From: Elysia crispata
Taxonomy: Eukaryota > Mollusca > Gastropoda > Plakobranchidae
Direction of reading: 5' to 3'
DNA: 64,000 bases
NCBI GenBank assembly: GCA_033675545.1
Contig: JAWDGP010005297.1
Span: 298,055 to 362,054 of the forward strand
This document shows positions 42,522-55,000 of the stretch, piece after piece. A program made the position numbers and the translations under genes. The notes beneath the pieces were generated by a model. The model was given only the letters and a program-made list of their open reading frames with translations. It searched no databases and was not told the DNA's origin. Position 1 is the stretch's first letter. Each line of letters starts with the position of its first letter.

Positions 42522-43892
42522 CGAGGGCAGGCTGATAATTAAGTTCCGTTTGCTAATAACTAGGTCAATTTTCGTCACATCGACCTAAAATTTCATACAT
42601 ATACTCTCGAACCATTTTTCTAGACTTAACTATAACAACAAGTTTGTGTGACGTCATTCGTGCTCATAATGCAGTGACGCGCAACACATGATGTGGTAGC
42701 CATGTTTATGAGACAATGGCGACTTCCAATGACCTTCTCATCAAACAGCGCTCTGTTATCGAGTTTTTGGCAGCTGAGGGATGTTCTGCTGCAAACATTC
42801 ATGCAAGAATGAAGACAGTTTATGGTGAAATGTGCATTTCAGACTGTGCAGTTCGCAAATGGGTGAGAATTTTTAAAGAAGACCCCAGAGAGACAATTCT
42901 GCGTGATCGAAAGCGTTCGGGTAGGCCCCTTTCCGCATCGGACACGGCTCATCGAGAGAAAGTTGACTGCATGATTAGAGCTAATCGAAGGGTCAAACAA
43001 AAGGAAATTGCAGATGAAGTAGGCATTTCGAAAGAACGAGTGCACCATATCGCCACAACTGTACTGGGTTACCGAAAAGTCTCTGCCCGTTGGGTCCCAA
43101 GACAGCTCACTGTAGAGATGAAAGCGCAGAGAAAGGACATGTGTACTCAACTCTTAGAGCGTTACAATGCAGAAGGAGAAGCATTTCTGCAACGCATTGT
43201 GACTGGAGACGAATCCTGGGTCCACCACTACGATCCAGAATGTAAAGCCCAATCGATGGAGTATAGGCACAAAACTTCTCCAAGTCCAAGGAAGTTCAAG
43301 GTTGTTGCCTCTGCAAGAAAGGTCTTGTTCACCGTTTTCTGGGACATGGAGGGAGTGGTCCACATGGAATTTCTGGAGCAAGGGCAAACTGTGAACTCTG
43401 AGCGATATATTTCAACACTCCGAGCTCTCAAACTCCGACTCAGACGTATTCGGCGTGATAAGGACTCAATCCTGCAACACGACAATGCGCGCCCGCACAC
43501 CAGTCGCCAAACTCAGGACGCCTTAAGGCAGCTGGAACTTACGACCCTACCTCACCCTGCATACAGCCCCGATCTTGCCCCCTCTGACTATTATTTGTTT
43601 CCCCAACTCAAGAAGTACCTGAAGGGCCATCACTATGACAATGATGAGGAAGTTATCGCAGATGTTCGCAGATGGTGCCGTGGACAGCCGTCTGAATTCT
43701 TCGCTGACGGCGTGAGCCAACTAGTGAAACGTTGGAGGCGGTGTGTTGATCGCGACGGTGACTACATCGAAAAATAGAGTGCTAAGTATGTAGCTGAGAT
43801 ATTAAGCTTTCGTTTGACGTATTGTTTATGTATATGCTGTGAAAAATTAAAAAGTTATGATTAAACGGAACTTAATTATCAGCCTGCCCTCG
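42522..43892 (+). mobile_element. complete mariner element, copy 1 (1371 bp)
   Basis: Perfect 30-bp terminal inverted repeats (CGAGGGCAGGCTGATAATTA... and its complement) are flanked by TA at 42520-42521 and 43893-43894. It encodes one intact transposase. It differs from copy 2 only by a one-codon deletion and a handful of point differences, so it inserted recently. Confidence 0.97.
42716..43777 (+). CDS. mariner transposase, copy 1, intact 353 aa
   Basis: The transposase cuts and pastes the element at TA sites. The N-terminal ~110 residues contain paired helix-turn-helix regions ([12 protein letters not shown] then [29 protein letters not shown]). The DDE catalytic domain has Asp in [14 protein letters not shown], Asp in LQHDNARPH and Asp in [13 protein letters not shown], with exactly 34 residues between the second and third, i.e. 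the D,D34D signature of true mariner. The WVHHYDPE and [10 protein letters not shown] motifs are canonical. Relative to copy 2 it lacks one Gly (KEDPRE versus KGEDPRE) and has Gln instead of Lys in LEQGQTV. No frameshift or stop; likely functional, though activity is inferred. Confidence 0.97.
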   Translation: MATSNDLLIKQRSVIEFLAAEGCSAANIHARMKTVYGEMCISDCAVRKWVRIFKEDPRETILRDRKRSGRPLSASDTAHREKVDCMIRANRRVKQKEIADEVGISKERVHHIATTVLGYRKVSARWVPRQLTVEMKAQRKDMCTQLLERYNAEGEAFLQRIVTGDESWVHHYDPECKAQSMEYRHKTSPSPRKFKVVASARKVLFTVFWDMEGVVHMEFLEQGQTVNSERYISTLRALKLRLRRIRRDKDSILQHDNARPHTSRQTQDALRQLELTTLPHPAYSPDLAPSDYYLFPQLKKYLKGHHYDNDEEVIADVRRWCRGQPSEFFADGVSQLVKRWRRCVDRDGDYIEK

Positions 43893-43894
43893 TA

Positions 43895-46039
43895 GTTTTG
43901 AGGAGTCGAACCGAAAGTCGGTTGACTTCAGCAGTTGCACTGAAGTTGTAAGTCGCTGTGAAAATTAGGTCAAAGTGCCCACTCTTCTTTACTACTACTG
44001 CATACATCTAGTTTTGATGTTTCATATTACATGTATGTTATGATTGCTCAACATTGAGGCAAAAATGGCTTCTATGTGTAATGCTTTTTGAGAGCTTAGC
44101 TGATGATAGATTTAACTATGGTTGTGATGATGGTAGTAGTGAACGCCACTATGATATTTTACAGATATAGATGTAGACGACTCTGATAGTGAGAGTGATA
44201 AGTTTGGAGATGTTTCTAATGCTAGATCTAGACCTAGAGCCAGAGTTGGACCTTGCAATGGACATTGTTCACAACTTGAAGTTTAACTTTGTGGTCTGTG
44301 GCCATTGACAGGCAACTTAGGGCCCAAACATGATGTAAGTCAAGATGATAGGCAAATACATACATATCTGAACAAGGCTTGTGACCCTTGTAAAACTGAC
44401 ACACACACACACTTGCATTCTGTGGTTTTGTCAATGTGTTTTGTAGTGATCTGATCAATTTGAAATCCAGAAAAATTTACAATACCCTCTATGTTCATTT
44501 TTCTTCATTTTATATCCATTTTGCATTTGAAAGAATATTATGTCTGCGGTTTTCACAAAATTGTATATATATGCATTTTGAAACATGGACCTATGCTAGT
44601 GCTCCCAATAAATCAGGGGAAAATTCAGTTATAAGCACTGGTAGAGCCTGAGGTGAAACTTTAAAGGAACAATAAGACTTTCAAAATCTATGCTCTTCGT
44701 TGTATTACATATAAGATCACTCTGATAAAATAAGCAAAGCAGCTCTGAACATAATTCTTGCAAATTTGCTCTAGAAAATTTTTCGCAAACTCTTCAATTT
44801 CCTCAGCCATTCAAAATCTTATTTAATCAAAAGAACATATATCTTATACCAACCTCAAATCATTCATAAACAAGAAATGGATCTAAAAGTATTCCAAATG
44901 CCACAGGTAATGTATTGAAGAAACATATATTTCTTTAAGAAGCAGAGGATTATTCTCCTATGATGTCAACTTCAACAATGACTTGAACTACAGATATAGC
45001 CTGGTAGGACACACTTCAGTTCCACATGGAGCTCTATCTTCTTGCATCATGATGGAAATAAGTTTTGAGCAAGTTCAAATTCTATGAAATAGAATTTAAA
45101 TAATCTGTGACAGTTTGGCATTGACTTCATTGCAGTAATAGAAAGAAATCATTTGGAAGAACGGTGACTCAAGCTTAATCACTTCACTGAACTGTGTGCG
45201 TGCATCGTACATGCTCAATATAGCAAGTTTTGTTTTGCCGCTTTGAAAATCAGTTTCGGTTTTCAAAGGATAAAAATAGTATCACAGGAAAGCTCGAGTT
45301 TTTCCATCCTGAAACATTTAATAATTCATGGTATCATCAAAGTTGGACAAAGAACGTTTAACACATGTGAAGCACACATATACACACAAAGTCATTCCAG
45401 TGTGTTTGGCTTGTAGAATCTAGATTTAGCCCATATTGTATGTAAGAGCTTCAGTCTTGACTAGATCTAGATATTGACTGGCAAGCCATGGCTTTGCCTT
45501 TGATATTTCGTTCTTGGTATTTATCGCTATTATTTCTAGATCTAGAGTTGTTGCAAATTTTTATATGACGGGCATAGCCATAATCCCACAAAAATTTCCT
45601 TAGCATGGGGCAGGGAAAATTGTGTTGCACTAGCGATCAAGGGGTTAAAGGAGAAAAGAAAATATTTTTTAAGACAAAACACCTTATATTACAGTTGATA
45701 CACTTTTTACTTGTTTACTTTTTAAACAAAACTGTAGCATCTGAAATAAGTCTTATCGCAGCAGTGATGTAGAGAAGAAACAAGCCGCCTCCACAGTTAG
45801 GAAAAATATAAAGTTACCGTTAAGTATAATGAGTACTACCTGAGAATGAAAGGGCAAATCTTAATTTCTAAAATATTCTCTTTTTAGAAATTGACATTAA
45901 TATTTTGCATCTGAGGCTCCCAGTTTCTTTCATTTTTTGAGGGAGAAAGTAGGGATACAAGCACAGGTTAGAGTTTGAAATTTGATTTGTTAGAAAGAAT
46001 GACTAAACAATTTAACATTATCCAGCCAATTGAGAGGCT
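43895..46039. other. intergenic region between mariner copy 1 and TYW1
   Basis: No gene recognised. TCTAGATC-type words are at about 44222, 45463 and 45535. The TYW1 3' UTR and poly(A) site must lie in the right-hand part, but no AATAAA on the minus strand was identified close to the stop. Confidence 0.45.
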
Positions 46040-49000
46040 CTATGATTTCTTGTTTCTGTAGAATCTTGTCTCTGCAGGATCAAAGCCTTGCTCTGCAGCA
46101 CCAAATACAGCCCAGTGTGGAGTTGGAGCCATGTAATCAGAAGAAGAGAAAGTTTCTTTCCCTTCACTCTTGTCATACTTATGCCACAGCTCATGGAATT
46201 TAGGATAATCAATCCATGTCCACCAATGGCCATCTCGTTTAAACTGGTTGAAAAAAATAAAAGAAGATGGCAAATAAACAATTTAAATGTAAAAATCTCT
46301 GGCTGAACTTTACTCTCATGTATTAAAAAAGACCCTGACACATCTGAGTATGTGATATCTTCATTGCATTGTTTCAAGATCATTTTCACATTTCCTTGCA
46401 AGAACCAAAAACTAATGTTAATCTTCAGTGAAAAACTAAATTATTGATCATGTTGACATATCTCTAACTGCACACAGAAATTTTCTATGTTGAAATTTCA
46501 TCACTCATAAAACGATCACTCTTTATTTTAGAATTATTTTGTCAAGGAAACAGACCAGAATGATGTTTCTTAAACACTTTTCTGTGTTTCTGTGGCTTTC
46601 TGGGGTGATATTTCTCAAGCTGCCATCAGCATTACTTTTAACTATCTATATCAAGGATTATTTTCAGCTTTTGGCTATGTCTAAATCAATGACTTTGGAT
46701 GATGATCTAGGCTAAAATCAAAGTGCAGAAGCCCACAAGAACAAATGATTATTCAAGCTTCTTCTCAAAGAGACATGATGCAGATTCAAAAGACACATCT
46801 TGATCTAAATGGATATCTGACCAGTAACAAAAGGGGAGCTTATACTTTGGCAGTGGAAACCAAGTAAAGTAAATTCACTTGATAGCAATGGTGTCAATTA
46901 AAGATGAAAAACAAAAGTGGTCAACCCCCAAAAAATTGTGGCTTAACTGTTGTGCAGTTATAACTTTTGATTTAGAGCAAAGATGATAAAAATCACAACT
47001 AAGTTTACAAATAAAAGCAAAACTTTTTAACTCAGCTCTGACCTTGTTGTGAGCCAGAAGTAAGCAGTTTGAATGCTCATGCTCCGAGGCGAGCCCATAG
47101 TCAGGAAGTCGAGATTCAAGCTCCTTCACAAACTTCACCACCTCCTCATGCCACGGGACGTTTTCCATGGTGAGATTTGATGCTTTGCTCTCTCCACAAT
47201 AAGTTACACCCTGCAAAAATTGTGACCAATTTATTTAAAAATAGTGTAATGCAAGCATTGTCTTTTTCATTTAATTATTAATAATAAAAGATATTTTTAT
47301 AGATCTGCCTTTTCCACCCAAATTCTTATGAACCCTCATGTAAATGTGTTTTATTTCTCCCAGTGCTGTTCCAATGCTTTTTTCCTCTCCTCCACTATCA
47401 TCACTGTATCAAATGAAAATTACATTAAAAAAATCAAAAGGAAATAGTTATATTAGCTCCCTGCAAAGATGTGTTGGTACTGAATTTGCTTGTGTTACAA
47501 ACATGTGTTGATGTTGAATTTGTCTGTGTTATCGTGAGCCATAGGACATACTGACTGCACTTCCTCACCTTGACCTCAATAAAGTCTGGGTTTCCAAGGG
47601 AGACAAGCTTTGCATAGTTATCCAGCTCTTCTGTATTCCAAGCTTTGACTAATGTTAATCTGTACACAGTTCTCTGCCCTTTGTCTCTTAGAGCTGTGAG
47701 GCTGTCAATGAATCGCTGCCAAAAGTCCTTAAAAAGAGGCCTTAAGATTCCAAAGGATGAGAATGAAACAAAAAGGTTTTTAATGCATGATTAAGACAAT
47801 CCTCAGTCCAAAGTGAGTTTTCTCTGAAAGTTAACCTAAGTGCTTCTACTCAGAAAAACACTATTTCAGAATGCAATGGGGTAGTTTGGTGTGAAGGATT
47901 AGAAGCTCAAGGTTGTACATATAAACTGTTGTTGCACAGTAAAGATCAAACTATAATGTAAAAAACAAGTTTTCGCCACACTGCATTATATTTACAATTA
48001 TAATACTATGCAATGAAATATCCTCCATAGTTTTCTTTAAGATAAGAGTGGTTTTTACCTGTCAATTTTCTTCAGGCTGTCTTTAGTGGCTGCATCTACA
48101 CTGACATAGAGCTGAGTCACAGGCAACAAGTCTCTGCATGGATATATTGAAGACATTTGTGGTCATAATTCACATAACAAAACTGGTTTTTTGTTGTTGT
48201 TTTTTCTTTGATTTTTTTTTGGGGGGTGAGGGGGGGTGGGGGCATTGTTCAGTTTAATTTTAATACTAGATAAAACCTATGAACTAGCAGGTGATAACTT
48301 ATCTTTTTTTTCCTCAGACACAGCAATGTTTGGAGAATTAAACTTTCAACTCATATATTAACAATGGGTCCATTCAGATCCAAAGGAGAATGTTCTATCC
48401 CACAGATGTCATTGTTTATACGCTGATCAAACTTGACAAGGCGAATTGTGTACTAGATGTAAAACATTGCTTATGCAAATGATTCAGGGTGAATTGATCA
48501 CACCATTACCTCTTCACAACTTCATCACTTGTGTTGGATATTCATTAAGATGCTTTCGAAAAAAAAAAAAGGAGTATAAAATATTTGATACTGCTGATTT
48601 CAAGTCATTTACATAAAATGAACAAACTTTGACTTAGACTCTCAAGTCATTTACATAAAATGTGTGAACTTTGCGTTTGATTCATGGTAACAAGAACCCC
48701 TTCCCCTACACCTTAAGCATTGCAAAAAACCAACCTGATTTCCTGTGGAAACTGAGCATTAGTGACCAGGAAGCTTGAGATGTGCCTGCCATGAAGAAGT
48801 CTAATAAACTGGTTGATCTGTGGGTACATGATGGGCTCACCTACCAGAGACAGGGCGCAGTGTTGGGGGGTCATCGCCTCCGCAAACCTGTCTGGCTTCA
48901 CTCCAGGCACACCTTCATGTGATGAGAGAGGAGTGAGAGGAAAGAAAACAGAGTGTCTTTAAGATTGATATAACCGATACATCAACAGGGGAGAGTTGGC

Positions 49001-52000
49001 AACGAATAAAAAATTCAGTCCTCTGATATTCATTTTTATTTTCAGCGTTAGACCCAAAAGGCGGAAACAAATTATACGATCCAGATATATACCTACACCT
49101 ATCTATATTTATCTAGAATCTAGATATGTCTGTAATTCTAAACATAGAATCTAGATCTAGATCTTAAACCTTTTGAAATTCTCAATCTAAAAGTAAACTA
49201 TAGATCTCGATCTTAAACTTTTAATTTTATTATTTTCAAATTCATATAAGTTCGTGTGTAAACAACATTAAAAATAACATCTTGGTTTGCCATCCAACAT
49301 ATGCAAAAATACTTGAACTTCAAAGTAATTTCGTTCTTTCCTTAGAAAATCAATTGACTTAATTACTTAAATTTACTCCGAACAAGTCAAGGTTATTTTT
49401 TATTTTCTTTCTTGTAAGATAAAAAGAAAAACATGCGTAGCAAAATATATGCATCCTCCCTCAAAGCTGTACTGGCTAAACACTTTGACTGGAGATTGAC
49501 CTTTGGTGACCTCAGTCAGTCAGTCCAAGTCTTGACCAACTAAAGTATCGCCAATTCACCCGCATGAAAAAAACTGGAGTCAGACAGTGTATATTGTAAA
49601 TTGAAAATTAAGTCAGATATTCACCCCGGAACTGTTTAATGAGTTTTGTGTGGTTGTTCAAGGCTCCGTCAAAGATGGCTTGAGGTTCATCCATTGTCCA
49701 CTTCCACTCTGTACCAACAGGATTTGTATGGTGACTGTAAAGTTGACAAGATTGCAACATAGTTTTGAGAGAATCGTTTACACATACTGAACACTTACAA
49801 ATGAACATGGACCACAACTAAAGCACAAGATTGAGGCTAGAAGACCAGACTTTTACCTTGAGCAAATGTGTTGATTGGTTACATCATGGGGGGAGCTCCA
49901 GGTTCTTTATTTTACTTTAATTTATTTTTAAATTTCCATGGTACTTGTACAGCTTTCATCTGTCTGATAATTTACAGTATAATGTCCATACATAAATTGA
50001 AAAAAATATCAAAGTCTATGTAGAGTGAACTCCGCACATTCCTGGTAAAATAATAAGAGAATTATTTTTTTTTATAATACAAAAGTATGCTGAACACCCA
50101 ATAAGTTTTTCATTTAAACAAAATCTTCATTGAAATTAATTATAAGTGGACATAAAATCAATATGTCCGACTATTATTAGGCTATAAATGAATAAAAATT
50201 AGATCAAACAATGAAATTTCAAACTCCCTGTCTGAAGCCTGTAGGAAGCCCGTAAAAAACTCACCGCCAGCAGAAAACACACTTGTTGGCACAAGCCAGG
50301 CTGGGGGTTGTCTCCATACACCTGTGGCTCTCAATGCCGTAAAATGTGTGCTTGTAACACCCACCTCTACCTCTCAGCATGGACTACAAAGAAATTTCAA
50401 AATAGCTTGAACGCTCCTGTTTGTTTGGTGGTGTTTTTTTTACACAATTCAAGCACGATTGCCCATTCAAATGAACAAGTGGGGAAGATAACTACATTGA
50501 GGAAATGCGAAAACAAAAAATAACAGGCTATTTTTCTACAGAGCCATCAACTGCACTGAAGAAAAATAAACTTCACAATAGTAGCTGAAATATCTCCTCC
50601 AGAGCCACTCATAGTACATATATAAAATATAAAGAATCTTGAGACATAGGAATTCTTCTCATGTTTCATGAAGACATTCTTTAAATGAAGGAAAGATCTC
50701 AAGCAAAAATGTAAACTAAAGTTGGGTGCAATCTTTTAAGCAGCCCTCTTTTCAATTTATCTCTCCCCCAAGACCAAAATGTGATGCTAATGACCCATTA
50801 CAGATAAATGTAGTGTTCGACTTGATGCAGTGAAAAAATGTCATCCTAAACCAAGTAAAAATGAGCAACTGCTCAGACAGTATTAGGGAAAAAAAAATGA
50901 GGGCCTTTATTTTAAAAAAATTGGTGGGGTTACCCTGGAATGCTAAAGCTAATAATTATTCTAGATCTAAATCTAGTTGCAACCAGTAAAATCATGATAG
51001 ACAAATTAAAGAGTAGCAAGTTAATAAAATGGCTCAACGTGTATGTTTCTACTTTTCCTTGTTGACAACTAGTGGATCTGAGCGATATCTTGGATATACA
51101 AAATGCTTGCAAAAGAAGCAGAAGTGGTGTTTACATTTGCAACCGCCACCCCAGAAGAAAAGGCAATGATGTCTCCACGACACTTTTGCCTTTATTCTGG
51201 AGGGGAGCAAATTTCATTAAATTCCTTAATTTTTCCAGTTTTTTACTCCATTAAAATAAAATAATACATGAATGTTTTTTATATATGAATAATTTTATAA
51301 AATGACAATTATTTTCTTTAAAAACGACACTTGCTTTGAAAATTGTGAACTGCTGAGAACAGTCTTATAAGTGTTATAAATTTGTCAACAAATTTTGATA
51401 AATTAATTATAATTTATAAATATATATCAACTTTCTAATGCATTTTTTATCCTAAACCCAACACGGCTGTTTAAAAACCACTGAAAGAGGCCCTTTAGTT
51501 TTCCGCCAGCCATGGGCAGATCGGTAATAAATCATTTGTCAGGCCAAGCGGAGCAAACTTAGGAGACTATAAACTCTGTGGAGCCAGCGCAGCGCCAGTA
51601 AAACATGAATGTGCATCACTGTGTTTCTCGAGATTCACTCTTTTCACCACTTTTTAGATTGTATGTAATGTCTCTGCTATTACTTTTTCAAAAATTTTTG
51701 TACTTAGATTCATGTTAAAGCCCGAGTTTTGACCAAGACAACACAATAACTTTCACCATACACAAATAAGATTATTTTTAACTATACCAAAACATCCACG
51801 TCACAAATGAAAAATCCTCGAGTTTACAATTATGACAATGCACTTGTTTCAGAATGAATATTTCCTAAACAGAACAATATTTTTACACCAAACCCATTTT
51901 ATAGCATATAGCAATTAAATATAAATTCACGGCAAAACTTTCGATCATGAAGAGTTTTTACGTGATTTTGTATGATTTTTTGAAAATATGTCCCATCAAA

Positions 52001-55000
52001 AATCGAACATTTCGTATATTCTTACGACTTAGGAGACATGATCTTCTCATCGGGAGTTTATATGTGTCGGAAAGTCTACTAGATCTATTGTCGTAAAAAC
52101 TATAGGCTTTCCTAGACTAACAAAATTAATGTTTCCGCATGATATCGAAACAATTTTAAATTGTTGACTTATCACTGATAATCACCTTACTCTAGATCTA
52201 GATATACGAGGGCAGGCTGATAATTAAGTTCCGTTTGCTAATAACTAGGTCAATTTTCGTCACATCGACCTAAAATTTCATACATATACTCTCGAACCAT
52301 TTTTCTAGACTTAACTATAACAACAAGTTTGTGTGACGTCATTCGTGCTCATAATGCAGTGACGCGCAACACATGATGTGGTAGCCATGTTTATGAGACA
52401 ATGGCGACTTCCAATGACCTTCTCATCAAACAGCGCTCTGTTATCGAGTTTTTGGCAGCTGAGGGATGTTCTGCTGCAAACATTCATGCAAGAATGAAGA
52501 CAGTTTATGGTGAAATGTGCATTTCAGACTGTGCAGTTCGCAAATGGGTGAGAATTTTTAAAGGGGAAGACCCCAGAGAGACAATTCTGCGTGATCGAAA
52601 GCGTTCAGGTAGGCCCCTTTCCGCATCGGACACGGCTCATCGAGAGAAAGTTGACTGCATGATTAGAGCTAATCGAAGGGTCAAACAAAAGGAAATTGCA
52701 GATGAAGTAGGCATTTCGAAAGAACGAGTGCACCATATCGCCACAACTGTACTGGGTTACCGAAAAGTCTCTGCCCGTTGGGTCCCAAGACAGCTCACTG
52801 TAGAGATGAAAGCGCAGAGAAAGGACATGTGTACTCAACTCTTAGAGCGTTACAATGCAGAAGGAGAAGCATTTCTGCAACGCATTGTGACTGGAGACGA
52901 ATCCTGGGTCCACCACTATGATCCAGAATGTAAAGCCCAATCGATGGAGTATAGGCACAAAACTTCTCCAAGTCCAAGGAAGTTCAAGGTTGTTGCCTCT
53001 GCAAGAAAGGTCTTGTTCACCGTTTTCTGGGACATGGAGGGAGTGGTCCACATGGAATTTCTGGAGCAAGGGAAAACTGTGAACTCTGAGCGATATATTT
53101 CAACACTCCGAGCTCTCAAACTCCGACTCAGACGTATTCGGCGTGATAAGGACTCAATCCTGCAACACGACAATGCGCGCCCGCACACCAGTCGCCAAAC
53201 TCAGGACGCCTTAAGGCAGCTGGAACTTACGACCCTACCTCACCCTGCATACAGCCCCGATCTTGCCCCCTCTGACTATTATTTGTTTCCCCAACTCAAG
53301 AAGTACCTGAAGGGCCATCACTATGACAATGATGAGGAAGTTATCGCAGATGTTCGCAGATGGTGCCGTGGACAGCCGTCTGAATTCTTCGCTGACGGCG
53401 TGAGCCAACTAGTGAAACGTTGGAGGCGGTGTGTTGATCGCGACGGTGACTACATCGAAAAATAGAGTGCTAAGTATGTAGCTGAGATATTAAGCTTTCG
53501 TTTGACGTATTGTTTATGTATATGCTGTGAAAAATTAAAAAGTTATGATTAAACGGAACTTAATTATCAGCCTGCCCTCGTAGTATTAGACCCTATTCTA
53601 AACCATAGTCTTAACTTATTATCAAGTTATAAAACTAAGTCTTTTTTCATTAAGTGACCACACGGATCATCACTTTTCTCTGATCCAATATTTGTTAAAT
53701 TCATCTCGAGAGAATGATGGTAGGCCTACTAGATCTAGAACCGATAAATGAAGAGCCCTGATACCACTCAGAATATAGAGATAAACGGTAAACTTAGGAG
53801 ACAAAGAATAAAGAATCTTAACCAGGTAGCTGTGTAAAAAGGTAGCGATTGAAAACTTAAATCCAGATAGCTAAAGAACTAAGAACTCTTCGAGGTTGTT
53901 GTTTGATATGTGCATTTTTCAACATATTAATGAATCACTGGGGAAATTTCATCACAAAATATTGTTCCAAAAGCTTTATTTGGCATCCCTGTAATGAAAA
54001 GCGGCTACTACCAAATTTCTGGGCATCAAAACTGCTCTGCATTTCTTTCAGTTTAAGAAATAAAACCTCCATTATTTTTTTCAAATACTAAATGAATATG
54101 GTAACTTAATATATGCTTTCCGTTAACATTGATGCAGCCAGTGGGATTATATGCACCTTTAAACATTAAACATGATGCGTCTAAAACACCCCAGCTCAAA
54201 ATCGGGAATCCCTGTTCACCCAGCAGTTGACCTCATGACCTGATCAGGTTACTGAGAGCAGCTGGTGGGTGACTGGCGAACTAAAGGGCCGCCTCTTAAT
54301 AGCCGTGCCAAAACTTTTCTTTAATTTCATTTACTGCATGGGACACTGATCTCAACAGATTAAAATTCAGCAAACTTCATCACTGCATCTTAGTAGTTTT
54401 GGAGGAGACAGCAGAGAAAGAAATCAAAGTTGACTTTTATAATTATAAAATAATCAGTTAGACTTATTTTCTAGTTGCCTGAGCTTTTTTAAATTCAATA
54501 TAAAGCACTTGTCTCAGAATATCATGCCTTATTTTTTCATACTTTCCTACATTTGCTAAAATTTGAAAACCTGCACATGGCTTTGATGAATATCAGCATG
54601 AAAATTTTGAAAAATGCACCAAGCACCATATTTGCTTTGTATTTAAAATCAAATCTTCGATGAAAGAAGAAAGATTCTTTGAAAAAATCAGACTTAATTG
54701 AAAAGATTACAAAAAGTTTGAGTGGGTAAATTAACTGACCTTTGTCCAGCGACAGAGCTTGACCCCGGAGTGAGAGCCAATCAGCTTATAGCCCTGTTTC
54801 TCTAGGGACTCTCTCAGAAGTGGTGTGATCATGTCTCTTGGGCCATCCCCTGATCCTACAATTCCGTTTTGGCGTTTGGCTTGCTGAAAGAAAAGGAGAA
54901 ACATAATATTTGCTAGGTATGTTGAAACGTAGTGAATCCATTTTCAGTCCTTGAGATACTTAATTTAACTCTAATTCTAAGTCCAATCACATCAAACTTG

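Noticed and set aside
42839-43500. Several minus-strand open frames over mariner copy 1 (and 52605-53188 over copy 2)
   Set aside because: Shadows of the transposase gene; no independent motifs.
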